Assembly: GCF_014905175.1 (NCBI RefSeq)
Contig: NC_057788.1
Coordinates: 7,812,001-7,876,000 of the forward strand
DNA from: Aphidius gifuensis
Lineage: Eukaryota > Arthropoda > Insecta > Hymenoptera > Braconidae
Length of the DNA stretch: 64,000 bases
Reading direction: 5' to 3'
The notes under the pieces were generated by a model. That model saw only the letters and a program-made list of their open reading frames with translations, was not told where the DNA came from and searched no databases. The first letter of the stretch is position 1, and each line of letters starts with the position of its first letter. Below are positions 48,101-61,321 of the stretch, piece by piece. A program made the position numbers and the translations under genes.

Positions 48101-51100
48101 AGCTAAAATAAAAAAGTTTAAAATAAAAAAATATATATCGACAAAAAGAAAATGAAAACTAATGAAATAAGTTTTTACAAAACTTTTGCGTGTGTTTCAA
48201 CTAAATTGGCCCATTCATTTGACTCATTTTTTTTTTTCTCTCTTGAGTAACAAAAAAAAAAATGAAAATAATAATGAAACGAAAAAAAAAACAATCATTT
48301 CAATTAAATTAAAAACTTTATTACTAGCGTTAAATTAATATATAAAACGTGTTTTTAAAAAGTTGAACTCGGCTGTTGGTTCAAGTAGATATATATATTT
48401 TTAAAATTTGTAATATTCAAAGTGCGTCAATTTATACCGTGTACAAGATATCAAATTACTTCCGATTGAAAAAATAAAAATAAAAAAAGCTCTCTCTTAT
48501 ATCTATCGAAATTTTTTTCTTTAAAAATCCTTTTTTTTTTATTTTTTCTACAATTTTTTACCTTTATCTTTTTTTTTTTTACCAAGTTTTCCTTTACGAA
48601 GATCGATTTCCACTGAATTCTCGCGGGACAACAATGTCAAAGTGTAAAAGATTGAAGATTTATATATAGTTTACCGAAAATTCAAGAATAATGCTAATAT
48701 AAAAAATTTTATGTTTGTGTGTGTTTGTGTGTTTGACAAAACGATAGATATGTCAATTGAGAAAATACAACATAAATGAAAACGATTTTTCCTATGAATC
48801 GTCAACTAAGATAATCCTCAATACGTCAAACCGATTTTATCAACTCTTTTTTTATTTTTTTTTACTTTTCGTTTTGTATGTCGATCATTCGAACAAACGA
48901 TGATAGTAAAAAAAAAAAATAAATAAAAATAGAAAAGTCATCTTTGAATTGACTTTTTTATTCTTCAGTTTCGATTTTTCCTTTTTTTTTTTTTTTATTT
49001 TCTTATCATTTTTATTTTTTTTTTTTGTCTTCCATTTATTTCGTTACACTTGATGAAGCCGAGAATTTCAAAGATAACGGTGCCTGGACTCTTATCTTTG
49101 TTGTTTTTTTTTTTTTTTACCAAATATAGGTATATATTTTTTTTTTTTTGCTTGCTATTTTATTTGGCTTTTTTTTTATCTTTAAATTATCAAATTATTT
49201 TCATTAAAATTAATTATGTATTGATTAATTATAAATAATTAAAGTTTTACTTTTTTTTTTTTATTTAATTTAAAGTTTATTTTATACAGATAAAAAAAAA
49301 AAAAAACAATTTTAACATTTTTAAAACTTTAAATGTGCAACACATTGATGGGCGGGAAAAATAAAATTAAAAAAGTGTTAATTTGATAGTGTTTTTCAAT
49401 TTGTTTGGAATTTAATATTGAAATATGTAGTGGAACGTATTATCATCAACTATTTTGATATCATAAAATATATAATTTACATATATTTAATGATTTGATT
49501 GGTGTATATTTAATTTGAAAATTATACATTTGATCATGATGTCTCTTATCTATGTATATATCTCTTTCTCTCCCTCATCATTTGTGGATGAGTAAATATT
49601 CATTAGTGTCATTATATATTTTTTTCTTTACTCTAGTTTATATTCTATATATATTCATTCGATTGATGATAATCATGACGATCATGATGATGATGATAAT
49701 GCTGATAATGTTGTCGTTCTTTCAAAAACAATATTCATTTGCATAACAAAATAAACGTCATGTTTTATTTGCCGCTTGTTTTCATATATTATCTCATTTA
49801 TACATCTAAATTTTAATTTGCAAAATCAAAAAACCGTGTAATATTGATCACGGTCATCTGAGTAATTTTTTATTTCTTTTTTTTTTTTGTTATAAATCTA
49901 TATAGAGCAAGAAAAATTTATACAATTTTTTTAGTTTTTTTTTTTTTTTAAATTATCTTTTTTTTGTTTTTGTAAATGTTTATTTATTTTTTTTATATTA
50001 CCACGAGGATCGATGCTAGATGCCAAGCAATTTCTAACGAAAAACCTCGAGTACAGTATGTTGTGTGTTACAGGCAGATCGATTAAGCGATTAATCAAAG
50101 CGAGGGTCGCGCTCAATTAGCCAGTTTCGAAGCACCTTCGAAGAGCGTACCTTCAATTAATTTATTGCATTTGTGTTTTGCCCTCTTTTACTATGATTTT
50201 TATTTGGTTTTTCTTTAGTCCTTTTATTTGTTGATTCTTTTCACTCTTTTTTTTTTTTTTTTACATCAACTATATACATGACACGCACGTGCTCGTTAAT
50301 TAGCAAGTACTTAGCTGAGTAGAGTGGCATTACACTGAATACTATTTTACACATTCATTGGTATTTTTATATTATGTCATTTAGTTGGTATGTGTGTGTA
50401 AATATTATCAATTAAAAATTTTTTTACACCAAGAGTAATAATTGTTTTATAAATTTTATAAAAATTGGATTAAATTTTCTAGTCGTTTTCTCTTTTTCTC
50501 TCTCTGATTTTTAATTATTTTTTTATCCACAAAATTCTCACTTATTTTTAACAATAGAATAATCTTTTTCAATTCACCTGAGTTATTTTTGTGTCATCAC
50601 GATTAATGAATTGTAATTTTTACTCGTTTTTTTTCTTGTGTAAAAATAATTTTTGTATCAATTAATCAATTTATCATAATGAATAATTGATAGTTGATGT
50701 GTTTGACTGACTAATTGATAACACAAAATACGTGTGCATTACAAATTTATCAAATAAAATATAAAAAAAAAAAAAATTATATTTAAAAATAAGGATAGAC
50801 TCGTACAAGAAGACTTGCTTTGGCTTGTCAGACACAAAAACTTGTATTGCTATTTGCTCTTATGTCTGTTTCTTCACAGTCGTTGTGAGAAGTTGAGGAG
50901 CAAGCTACAAGTGCAATATAATTTTTTTTTATTACTTAGACTTATTTGTCCAAGTGTTTTAAATTTTTCTTGCTTCTATTGTTTTAAATTATATTTATAT
51001 TTATTTATTTTAATATATAACTACTTTGTTATTTTCATCAAAGTAATGTTTATTAAATTACTTTTTTTTATATAGCTTAAATATTTCATATATATAAATT

Positions 51101-54100
51101 TAACTTTATAACTTTGTCGCATATAATTTAAATTAATTAATTTTTTATTTAATGTATTTATATAAATATTATCTTGATGATATAGGTATGTACTTACATA
51201 AAAGTATGTATAAATTTGTTAAATTATTATAAATTCATTCAAGTAAAATATTATATGACTCATTAAGGATTTAGTATATCAAATTTCAAAAGGTATTTGA
51301 TTTCTCTCAAGGAGTTTTAGGTCTTTGAGTAATCGATTAACGTCCAATCATCTTGACACATCTTGGGTATCTTTCTTTGAAGGGGATTAATGTTTTAGAT
51401 GAGTTTTCACCTTGATCATATCTAAAGTCGAGTACAGAAGTTGCCCTTAAAGACACTATTCCTTTCCATCTTTGGTAAACGGATAGTTATACATATATAT
51501 ATTCTCGTAAATAAGTTGAAAACTTGAACTAGATTAAAGTAGTAGTATAGTTTCTGCCTTGCAGGTTTATTTATATATATATCTACATACTTAAATGACA
51601 AGTTTTCAAAGTTTGGATTAAGATTTTTGATTATATTATATGTATGAAAAAATATTAGAAATGTCGCGTATATATATGCAAAAGAAAAAAAAAAAATATG
51701 AGAAAGAGAACAGGACAAAATGAGATAGTCAAAAAAATATTTTTACTATAGTTTTTATTTTACTTTTATATAACAACTATACTATTTTAAATAATCAAAA
51801 ATAAAAAAAAAATATTTGGATATTTGAAAAAATAGTTTAAAATAATTGGAAAATAAATCAAAAAAAATATATATATACTTTTTTTTTTTATTTTTCAAGC
51901 TTCGTGAAGCTTGCACGTGACTTGCTCAGAAAAATTTTTTCTCAAATTTAATAATTGATCTCATGAAGCTGATAATAATTTGAAATAATTTTTAGTTAAA
52001 ATATTTAATATTTTAGTTGAAAAATAATTTAATTTTCTGGGTAATTATATTGAAGATTAAATTGTTAGAATTTGTGGATTTTAAAAAAAAGAGTTACTAA
52101 ATTGTTAAATAATTTATTTCATTAACTATATTTTTTTTATTTATTTTTTTTACTACTTGAAATAGTTGAAATTACATAATGACGTATATAAAATTAGAGA
52201 TATATAGGAATTTTTGACTTTTATTTCGAGATTTTCGGTGGTAAAGTCTTTGTGTTAGTGAAAAAGGATAATATAGCTATATATAGCTGATTATAGACAG
52301 ACGGTTTTTTTTTTTCCATCATCACATTTTCTATCAAAAAGCTAACCAATTTCCCCACTCTATCACTTTAACCATTTGATCTGGGGTGAATTAATTTGCA
52401 ATTTTCTTTAAACATTTTGCAAGTATTCTCTCTCTCATCAAGTCAAGTTCATCCCTTCAATCTATCTGATGTTAAATCGTGGGCTGCGAGAATCAAAGTA
52501 TGAATGCAAATGGTAAATTCTTATGTACAATGTGAAGAGAGAAAGATTTTATAAGATGAAAGATTAGCCACCAAGAAAACTACCTTGAAAGGTCTTTACC
52601 CCCCACCTCCCATCGTTCTCTCTTTTTTATTTTTTGTTTCCTTCATGAATTTTTTTTAAACGTTCTCCATATCGTGCAGACAACCATCAATCCATTAACG
52701 TATATACACACACATGTTATACATGAAAATTTTTAATTTTTACATAATTTTAAAGAAAAATATAAATTTATAATTTTAATGATATTTATATATGTATATT
52801 TATTAATTAAATATTATAAATTTTTTTTTTTTTTACCACTGCAAAGTGTATACAGTATCATATTGATTTCATTGTTTTTTCTATTTTATTTTTATTTTTT
52901 ATTTATATCATAAAAATATAATATTATTAGTCAATGAGAACAAAAAAAAAAAAAAAAAATTATCGGAATAAAAGATGGTTAAATTGTTGCATTATCTTTT
53001 TATTTACCGAAGCAAAAAAAAAAAAAAAAAAATAGAAATTGCCAACGTTTGTTCGTTACTTTTAGACAAGATTCAAGTATATTATATATATAGCTACCAA
53101 CAAAACGTATATCGTTATCGTATCATCGTTTTGCCCCCTTCCTTCCCCTTTTTCTTTCAACATTGTATTTTTCTTCTCTCGATAACCAGAGACTATAAGA
53201 AAATAGAGAAAAATAAGGGGTCGCTGAGACAGCCTTAATCCTGGCCTTGTCTTATCGACCGACAGATCAAGATCATTGTTCCATGAAACAAAAAAAAAAA
53301 AAATAATCAAGGGAAGAAAAAAATAAGAAATAATATAAAAAAAAAAAAAAAAATTGACTTGAAAAAATAAATAAATAAAAGAAAAACACATGTATAACTT
53401 ACATAAATTGTAATATTTTATTTATTTTTTTTATTTTTTGGTTCTAAATTAAATTAAGGATTTTCTTTGCTTATTAATGATTTTGAAAATTGCACACAGA
53501 GTATATAATAAATTTGTAACATGGTGTATATCAATTTTATGAAATAAATACGTATATTGACAGCTGTATATAGGATAAAATAAGATGAAATTTATAATTT
53601 ATTCCCTCAAAGTTAAATTTGATATACACGCATTTGTCAAAGGTACATGTTGCTTATTCATCTAGCGGCTTTTATATGTACATATTAGACATATATATTC
53701 ACATTTTGTATCATATTCTTTGTAAGTCATACATTCTATATATAATTATATATAGTGTATGTATAATGAAATCCTTGAAAGATATATACAGAGCATCATT
53801 AAGTTGCATTTAATTGAATGTAAACGTTTAGTATATAAAGCATACTAGATAAATCTACCTTTTATATATATAACATACAAATATTAATGTATATTATATA
53901 TGTTTATAAATATATATATATAATGATGGTTTTAAGATGCCAGTTCAATGTGTATATAGTATTTTATTCAGTCGTGCATTTATTGTCGCGTGCGGAGACT
54001 TATGTCGGCAGATGGTACCTTTGTAGATTTTCAAGACTTAACTAATCCGTTGAGTTTATATATGTGATTAAATTTATATCAAGTTTATAAAATGTATTTA

Positions 54101-54393
54101 TTAAGTTGACACTCTTGCAATATAAACGAAAATAGGAAATTAAAATATTTGACAAAAAACATAATTGAATTTGATAATTATTCATACAGTTTAATTTTTA
54201 AAATTTAAATAAAAAAATCAATATTTCTAAAATTAGGCAGGTAGTTACTGATAAGAGTCAACTGTTCTCAATTAAAAAAATATAGAAGCTGACTTTAATT
54301 ACTCTTAAAAAAATTTTCATCATTATTTTTCGCGAAACATCATTAATTGTACTTTCACGTTTTTGGGTTCACTGCAAAGTGAGGTTGTCGAAG
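45159..54393. other. Long non-coding region with scattered less AT-rich islands
   Basis: About 9 kb without supported coding sequence; if the exon at 45066 is real, this would be intron. Poly-T/poly-A tracts are very frequent. Islands with more G, C and CpG occur near 46380-46520, 47225-47410, 50000-50160 and 52440-52620. The frames through them (for example 47291-47518) do not look like conserved protein. Confidence 0.45.
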
Positions 54394-54880
54394 TGTTGCC
54401 GCGATACGATACGATACGATAATCCAGTCATTATCGTATCGTATCGTGAAATTTTCACGATATTATCGTATCATCGAATGCATTATCGTATCGTATATGA
54501 TGATATTTTTGTAATTATTACGAGAATATCGTGAATATGACGAAATTCTTGTAAATAATTTAAAATTACATTTTATAAAACTAATTAATTGACAAAAAAA
54601 TGAAAAACCCTTAAAATCCACTCCCTACCCTCTTTTGACGGTTTCAAAAATTCCCATTTTTTTTTCTAGACTTGCTAAGGTCCTACACAATTTAATAAAA
54701 AAAAAATTATGAGGATAGCTCATTTCAAATTTTTGACGCTATTATCGCATTATCGTAATTATCGTGAGGAAATTCTCGTATCGTCTCGCCATATCGTCAC
54801 GATAAAAATTTGGATTATTGTATCGTCTATCGTGATTATCGTATCGTATCGTATTGTGATTATCGTCTATCGCGGCAACA
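54394..54880. mobile_element. Palindromic element built of ATCGTATCG words (487 bp)
   Basis: TGTTGCCGCGATA at 54394-54406 is mirrored exactly by TATCGCGGCAACA at 54868-54880. Just inside each end is a run of CGATA/TATCG words that are self-complementary across the element. The centre (54606-54722) is one copy of the foldback unit seen at 13.2-13.7 kb. No coding frame. It fits a MITE or foldback element carrying, or built around, the other repeat. Confidence 0.75.
54606..54722 (+). repeat. Isolated copy of the 13.2-13.7 kb foldback unit
   Basis: The ordered phrases CCTTAAAATCCACTCCCTAC, TTTTGACGGTTTC, ATTCCCATTTTTTTTTCTAGA, CACAATTTAATAAAAAA and GAGGATAGCTCA match the units at 13318-13588 with about 15 base differences by eye. 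Confidence 0.8.
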
Positions 54881-57800
54881 TTATAATGTCGATCTCGTAA
54901 AAAAAAAAAAAAATAGATTTTTTTACTGTATAGTAAAATGATGATATAATACATATAATTTAATAAAATTTCATTATAAAAACAATATTGTTATTATTTG
55001 CAAAAACAAAGTAAAATCTATAATTTATACAATTAAATAATTTTTCTTATTTATATAAGTATAACGTCGATATATCGTTGATGGATTGAAGAAAGTGTTA
55101 TTATTTTAATGACTTTCCCGGTATGTGATTCAGGATATAATGTGTTTCGCAAGTCTTCATTGGCGATTTACTAAGATGATGATGATGTGTTTTTTTTTTT
55201 TAAACTAAAACGTGTTATGGGTCTGTGGGAAACATTCAAGTTTATTCACAATGTTGGAGGTGGTTGTATAAAAAACAAAAAAAAAAAAAAAAGAGTTATA
55301 CCATGCTCTGGTTGGTTGGGTTTGACCCCCTAATTATACGGTGCAACGGGCGCAATGTAAAACAGGGTCGGGGGTCAGGGTTGTCGGCTTCGCGAATAAT
55401 TTGTATTATATATACATATAAATAAATAAAAAATCTCGATACACATACGATGATTTTGTTGTTCAAGATAATATTTTTCATACACGCGAAAATTAAAAAA
55501 TAAATAAATAAATAAACGTTTATATAAAACAAATTAAGAATTTTTTTTTAAATTTATTTATTTTTTAAAATTAATTATTATGATTATATTTATAATTAAA
55601 ATTATAATTTATTATTTTTAAAAATAAGAAAATAAAATTATTAAATTTAAAAAAAAATATATCATTTCTTAACAATCAGAATAAAGCAATATATAAAAAA
55701 AAAAAAAAAAAAGAGTTTTTAATCAGATGAACGTGTATATATTTTTATTTTTTTACGTACTGATTTTTGAGGTTTTTTGTTCCTCGTGTAATATTGAATT
55801 TTAAAATATTATTTTTTTTCGATACAATATTTTGTGGTTTATTTTAACGAGTTGAGTAAATGGATGAATCAAAAAAAAAAAATAAAATGAGTATAAAAAT
55901 AAAAGAAAAAAATAAAACAGTGAGTTGAATTGTATAAGAATAATTCGTCCTCTACGAGACCAGTTAGGTTTATATAAAAATGTGTGCGTGTGTGAATATA
56001 TTCTGAAACGTGAAACGTGACAGAAGTAACTAGTTTGCAATGTATGTTTGGATATATCTATCTATTCTTCTGTTCGTATATATATGTATATTATATACTG
56101 CGGTTAAATCGCACGTTGGTAAAACTTGGAACGTGAATTACGTGGGCAAATGTCACCTTTACTTCGTTCACTGCAGTGTTCAACTAGAAACGAAACAGTA
56201 GAAACGTGTTACAAAGCGGCAAATTTTTTATTCGTTAAAATATAAAGAGACAATTGTAACGTTAAATAAGATAAGAAAAGACAAGATAATTCGAATACAC
56301 TTGTATGTAAAAAAAATAAATAAATAAGTATAATAATATCAAAATTTATCGACTGGAAAAGATGATTATAGACAATTTTTTTTTTTTTTTTTTCAAATCA
56401 ATAAATATAAAATTGAAAAGTAATGTATCTTTGACACTTTTTTATATTTCAATTAGAATTTTTTTATTTATTTTTTCTTCATACATGTATATCGAAGCAG
56501 AATAAAATTTTTAAATGAGTCAGTTTTGTGGGAGGTATGAAAAAAATTGGAATATAGTCGTTGTGTATATATGTTATATACCGACAAAATAGAAAAGAAG
56601 ACTTTGTTAGCTCGAGAATTTTAATTAAACTTTTTTATCATTTTATATTTTTTTACTTTTCTTTTTGTTTATTTTATTATTCCTTTTTCTTCTATATCTA
56701 ATTTTTAATTTTAATTTTTTTTTTTTTCCTCAAATTGCCGCAGGTGGATCGCCTATATTTTTCACTAGCTAATGTCGACAGGCATTGCAATTTTTTTTTT
56801 TTTTTTTTTACCTCACTATTATTGCTATTTAAAAAAAAAAAAATTTTTTTTTTTTGGAGTGATAAATGTTTTTCATTTTCCGAAAGTATATTCAATGTTT
56901 GCTGATGAGACTTTTTATTGTTATTTATTTTTTTTTTTTTCACTTTTTATATTGTGTATCGTATATATTTTATATAAATTCATTTTTTTTTTTTTTTTTT
57001 GGGATATTTGAATTTTTAAGCTTTTATCAATTTTTTTTTTTCTAAATTCAAACAAGTGCCAAATGTTGATGAACACTCTATAAACACATTTTAAAAACTT
57101 TTTAATTTTCATTAAAACAAAATATATTATATTTATAAAATTATTTTGTTACTTATTTTTTAATTTATAATTATGATAATGTTATTAATGTTAATTTTCT
57201 TCTCGTAAAAAGCACAAGTCGTTACGACACAATCGTTTTTTCCATTTTGTGTTTGTTTAAATTTAAACATTGTAATATATATTGTAAAAAAAAAAAAAAA
57301 AGTTTATTTATAAATATAAACATTATATATAATTTTTTTTTATTAATGAATCATTTTATTTTATCGATTTATTAATTTTTTTTTTCATTTTTGATTTTCA
57401 TGTTTTTTAACTTCAATTTTATCCCTTCATTTATTTTTATTTTTATTTTTGAAACATCATATAAAGCTCAGACTTTATATACCCTACAGATATAAACATA
57501 TAATGTCGAAAGTACAGCATATTATAAACATATATGAAAAAGTAATATACTGTAGTATATGATGAACGATCCGATACGTTCCCACACGTTGGTTCCTTGT
57601 TACAAGTTGTGGGCGGTTATATGAAGCCTTCATGAGACCCCCGAGGAACCATTCGGACCCCCTAATCATTGAACCATTCTTTTATCTCAAAATGTGTGTG
57701 CAATAATTTTTTTATTGTTGCTTTTTTTTTTTCCAAAAAAATACATAATGAAGAAACCACCAAAAAAAAAAATAAACATTTAATTTTTACTTCTATATTT

Positions 57801-60800
57801 GTTTTTTTTTTTTTTTATTGTTGAACGTGCTTTCTGACAAGTAAAAAATAAAAAAAAAAAAAATTAAACACCTGTATGTTTTTAAAGTTGCTTAAATATG
57901 TATAGCTTTTTTTTTTTTTTGTTTGGGAGTTTGTACATGTGCTAACAAAAATTTCAACAACCACACTGTTTGAAGTAAATTTCTCTGTGTATAATTTTTG
58001 AATTGTTCAAAATACATTGATTAAAAAATTTAACATATAAAATTCAGTTGGAAAACTATTATTAAAAAACTATCGAAAGTTGTTTGCTTTATGCTCAACA
58101 ATATATAAAATAAAAAAAAGGTATTATTTTTTTAATTGAATTTTAAATAAATAACTGTAGATTCAGTTAAATATTTTGTAAATATCATATAACTTTTTTT
58201 TTTTTTTTTAAATATAAAAAATATATATATTAACAATACAATAAATATCAATGAAAGTTATAAAATATATTGTATTTTGTCATAAATAGATGTATAGAAT
58301 TTGATGAAAATCCCATTGAGAAATATAATATCCTTGAATATTATTATATTGTGCGAAAAACGGAAATTGGAAATTTTCAGACACCGATTTCCTCTGTCAA
58401 TATAATACATAATAAATATTCACTTTATATAATATAAATTTTTTTTTTTTTTTATTATTTTCTATTTATTATAAAATTGTATATAATAATTTTAATACAA
58501 TTTTATAAATAATATATAATATGTATCGTTAATTATACGATTAATAAAATATTTAATTAATTAGTCGTCGTGTGAATATTGCGTGCTGTTTGATCGTCAA
58601 TTTCATGTGTAATATTATCAAAATTCCTTGTTGAAATTTTTTTTTTAAAAATCGTAAAATCATTAACTGGCATGTTTTTGTTAATTAATGTGTTGAATAC
58701 TTGTGCTATATCATGTTTCATTGAACGATATATAATATAACCAAACACTTGTTAAATAAACATATACCACTCATCTACATTGACATAATTTTTTCATAGA
58801 TAACAAGTTAATGATTATTATTATTTGCATAAATTAAATGTTAAATTAAAAATGGGCAAAAATTATACTTGTTTTAAATATAATCTATTGGGTTTAAATT
58901 TAAACTTATTGCATAATTTTTTAGTATAAATTATTCATGTATCAAAGATGAACTATATACATTTTTCTATTGTTCAAAAATAAAATATAGATCGATGATG
59001 CTATGAGATTGATGTTATACAAACACACTGTATATATAAAATACAATATGATGAAAATTTTTGTTCATTTTTTATTTTATATATTTCCTTGTTATTTACT
59101 TTTTCTTCATCGATCAATTTTTCTAACCACATTGAAGTGATGTAATCTTAAGATTTTTTGTTTTTTATTTATTTTTTTTTTTCAAACAACCAAACAAACC
59201 GTGAATGAGGGAAAAATCGCAAGAGCAAGCATGAGAGTTTCCACTTTAGAAAATCGTCTTAAACTGAGTAATGACGTAACAATTTTACGGTTCACTTTTC
59301 TTTTTATACCTTCATCTACTTATTTTTATTTACCAATTTGTTTTTTTTCTTATTTTTTTTCTTTCTGTATATTATTATAAGTGACAAGTAAAATTTATTT
59401 GTCAATTTACTTGTATATCTTATATATTTGAATGGTTTATTATTTTTATTTATAGATTGTGGAAAATTATATACAAAATGATTTAGTATATATATTGTGC
59501 AATATTATGGCCTGAAGAGGAGGAAATAAAAATTGATCATTGATCATGGAATTATCATGCTGATTGTAATCAAAACAATTAGGAAAATTTTATAAATAAA
59601 ACAAACAATTAATGTGTGTGTGTGTGTTTGAAATAACTACCATTAAATAACAAGATACAGTGAAAAAAAAAAAAAAAAAATTATACATACATTGTTGTCT
59701 GTCTTTGCAGTACCATGTACTTTTTTTTTGTTTTTTTTGTTTTTAATCAAAGTAAAAAACATTTTTTACCTAACGCTTTTGGTTTGTCTGAAATTTTTTT
59801 TATTTTTTAATTACTTTTTTGAACAGTCAAGCACCAAAACAAATACAATTAAAAAAAAAAAGGTACATTGAGTTTTGCAGTACATAAAGAAAAAGCAAAT
59901 AAAAATTAAAATAAAATAAAATAAAAAAAAAAAACAATTAGAAACAACGAAAAAAAAAAAAATATCGGGTTCACTAAACAATGTGATAAATCTCGCCATC
60001 GTGTAGGACGTTGGTAGAGAAAACATTGCACGACCTCGCCTATATAGAGAGGCAAATTTTTTTAAAAAATATATAATATATATATATTTTTTTTTTTTAA
60101 ATACATTTATACATGATACACACGCATGCTGAAGGGAGCAGACTACCAGTGGACAAACGAAGAAATTCAACATTATATGTATACCAAACTCAATAACGAT
60201 ATTAACAATATATAACACACACACACATACATACATGTGCATATATAAATAAATATAAATATTTATATGTGTATATATGTATAATGTACAAGTACCATAT
60301 ATGCTTGAAGGGATTTTACTTGCGGAATAATGTGAAGTAAAAGGTACAAGAGACAAGTTTAAAAATAATAAAAAAAAAAAAAAAAAGGGAATAACGTTAG
60401 CCCGTTTTTATTTAAACCAATAAACCAAGCAACTTGTGGGTTACGAAGGTTTGATTTAAATATGTCGAACACAAAGAAACGAGAACCAATGTCGAGACTC
60501 GAGTCGAGGAGATCCAAGTGGCACTGGAGCTCATGCCATCGAGTACGATCAAGAGGATCGATTTCAAATTCACGAATTTACTACCATGATGGAAATATTT
60601 GAACGTTTCTTCATTCATATGCATCTCGTTAAATCCACCTTCTAGATATATATACCTTCAACTTCTACTCTTCCAACAAGGACTCCCTTATAGACCAACG
60701 TGAAAGTTTTTAAAATTCAATCACGTTTTAAATTTTTTTTTTTTTCTTCGTTTTTTTTTTGTCTTTATTTTTTTTTCTTGCTTTTCTATCCTCCGGAAAA

Positions 60801-61071
60801 TGAACGTTTTTATTCTTTCCGGTTGAATGTAAAACGGCAAAGAACAAAGCAACGAAAAAAAGTAAAATATCAAGTTAGTAGTATAGAAGGATAAATTTTT
60901 TTTTTGAGACAAAAAAATAGAAAAGAACAAATTAAGCTACTTTTTTTTTTTTTGGACTTTACGCAAGTGAACATTATGTGTTTTGAAAAAATAACAAAAA
61001 TTCAAGGTCATGTGCCTAGGGCTTATATAAAAATTTATAGTTTATTTTATTTTTTAATAATAATTATTAAA
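54881..61071. other. Long non-coding region
   Basis: No supported gene. Less AT-rich patches lie near 55300-55410, 57570-57670 and 60440-60570; the first two share GACCCCCTAAT. A TG microsatellite lies at 59613-59627. Continuous frames near 59811-60356 and 60412-60894 are readings of low-complexity or patch sequence and are not called. Confidence 0.45.
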
Positions 61072-61321
61072 ATGGGTATGTTATTACCTGATGAGACTTA
61101 TGAAGAACGTTCAGTTAAAAGTTCAAGTGAAAATATTAATAATAATTATTTATTAAAAAGTGATATTAATAAAATTGATGCAATTAAAACACTTGATGTT
61201 TTTCGAAAATGTGATGATTTTCTTAAAATATATAATATTAAACCGAATTTTTTTTGTCGTCATCAAGAACGTATTGAACTACAAAATTGGCTACTTCAAA
61301 GATCATCAAAATTAAAATCAG
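61072..61321 (+). CDS. Candidate first coding exon with TATA box, unknown gene
   Basis: An ATG at 61072 opens 83 codons plus one base, ending at G|GTAAAT (61322). The translation has normal composition and AT3 codon bias like the other genes here: an acidic/Ser-rich start (MGMLLPDETYEERSVKSSSE), an Asn-rich stretch, then a Cys/His-containing segment (VFRKCDDFLK, then FFCRHQERIELQNWLLQR). A TATATAAAA box at 61024-61032 sits about 45 bases before the ATG, implying a very short leader. The frame stays open upstream, but that part reads as low-complexity. I recognise no family, and the next exon is not visible before the window ends. Confidence 0.5.

Noticed and set aside
59811..60356. 181-codon minus-strand frame
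   Set aside because: Low-complexity Tyr/Ile/Phe translation of TATA, CA/TG and poly-A tracts.
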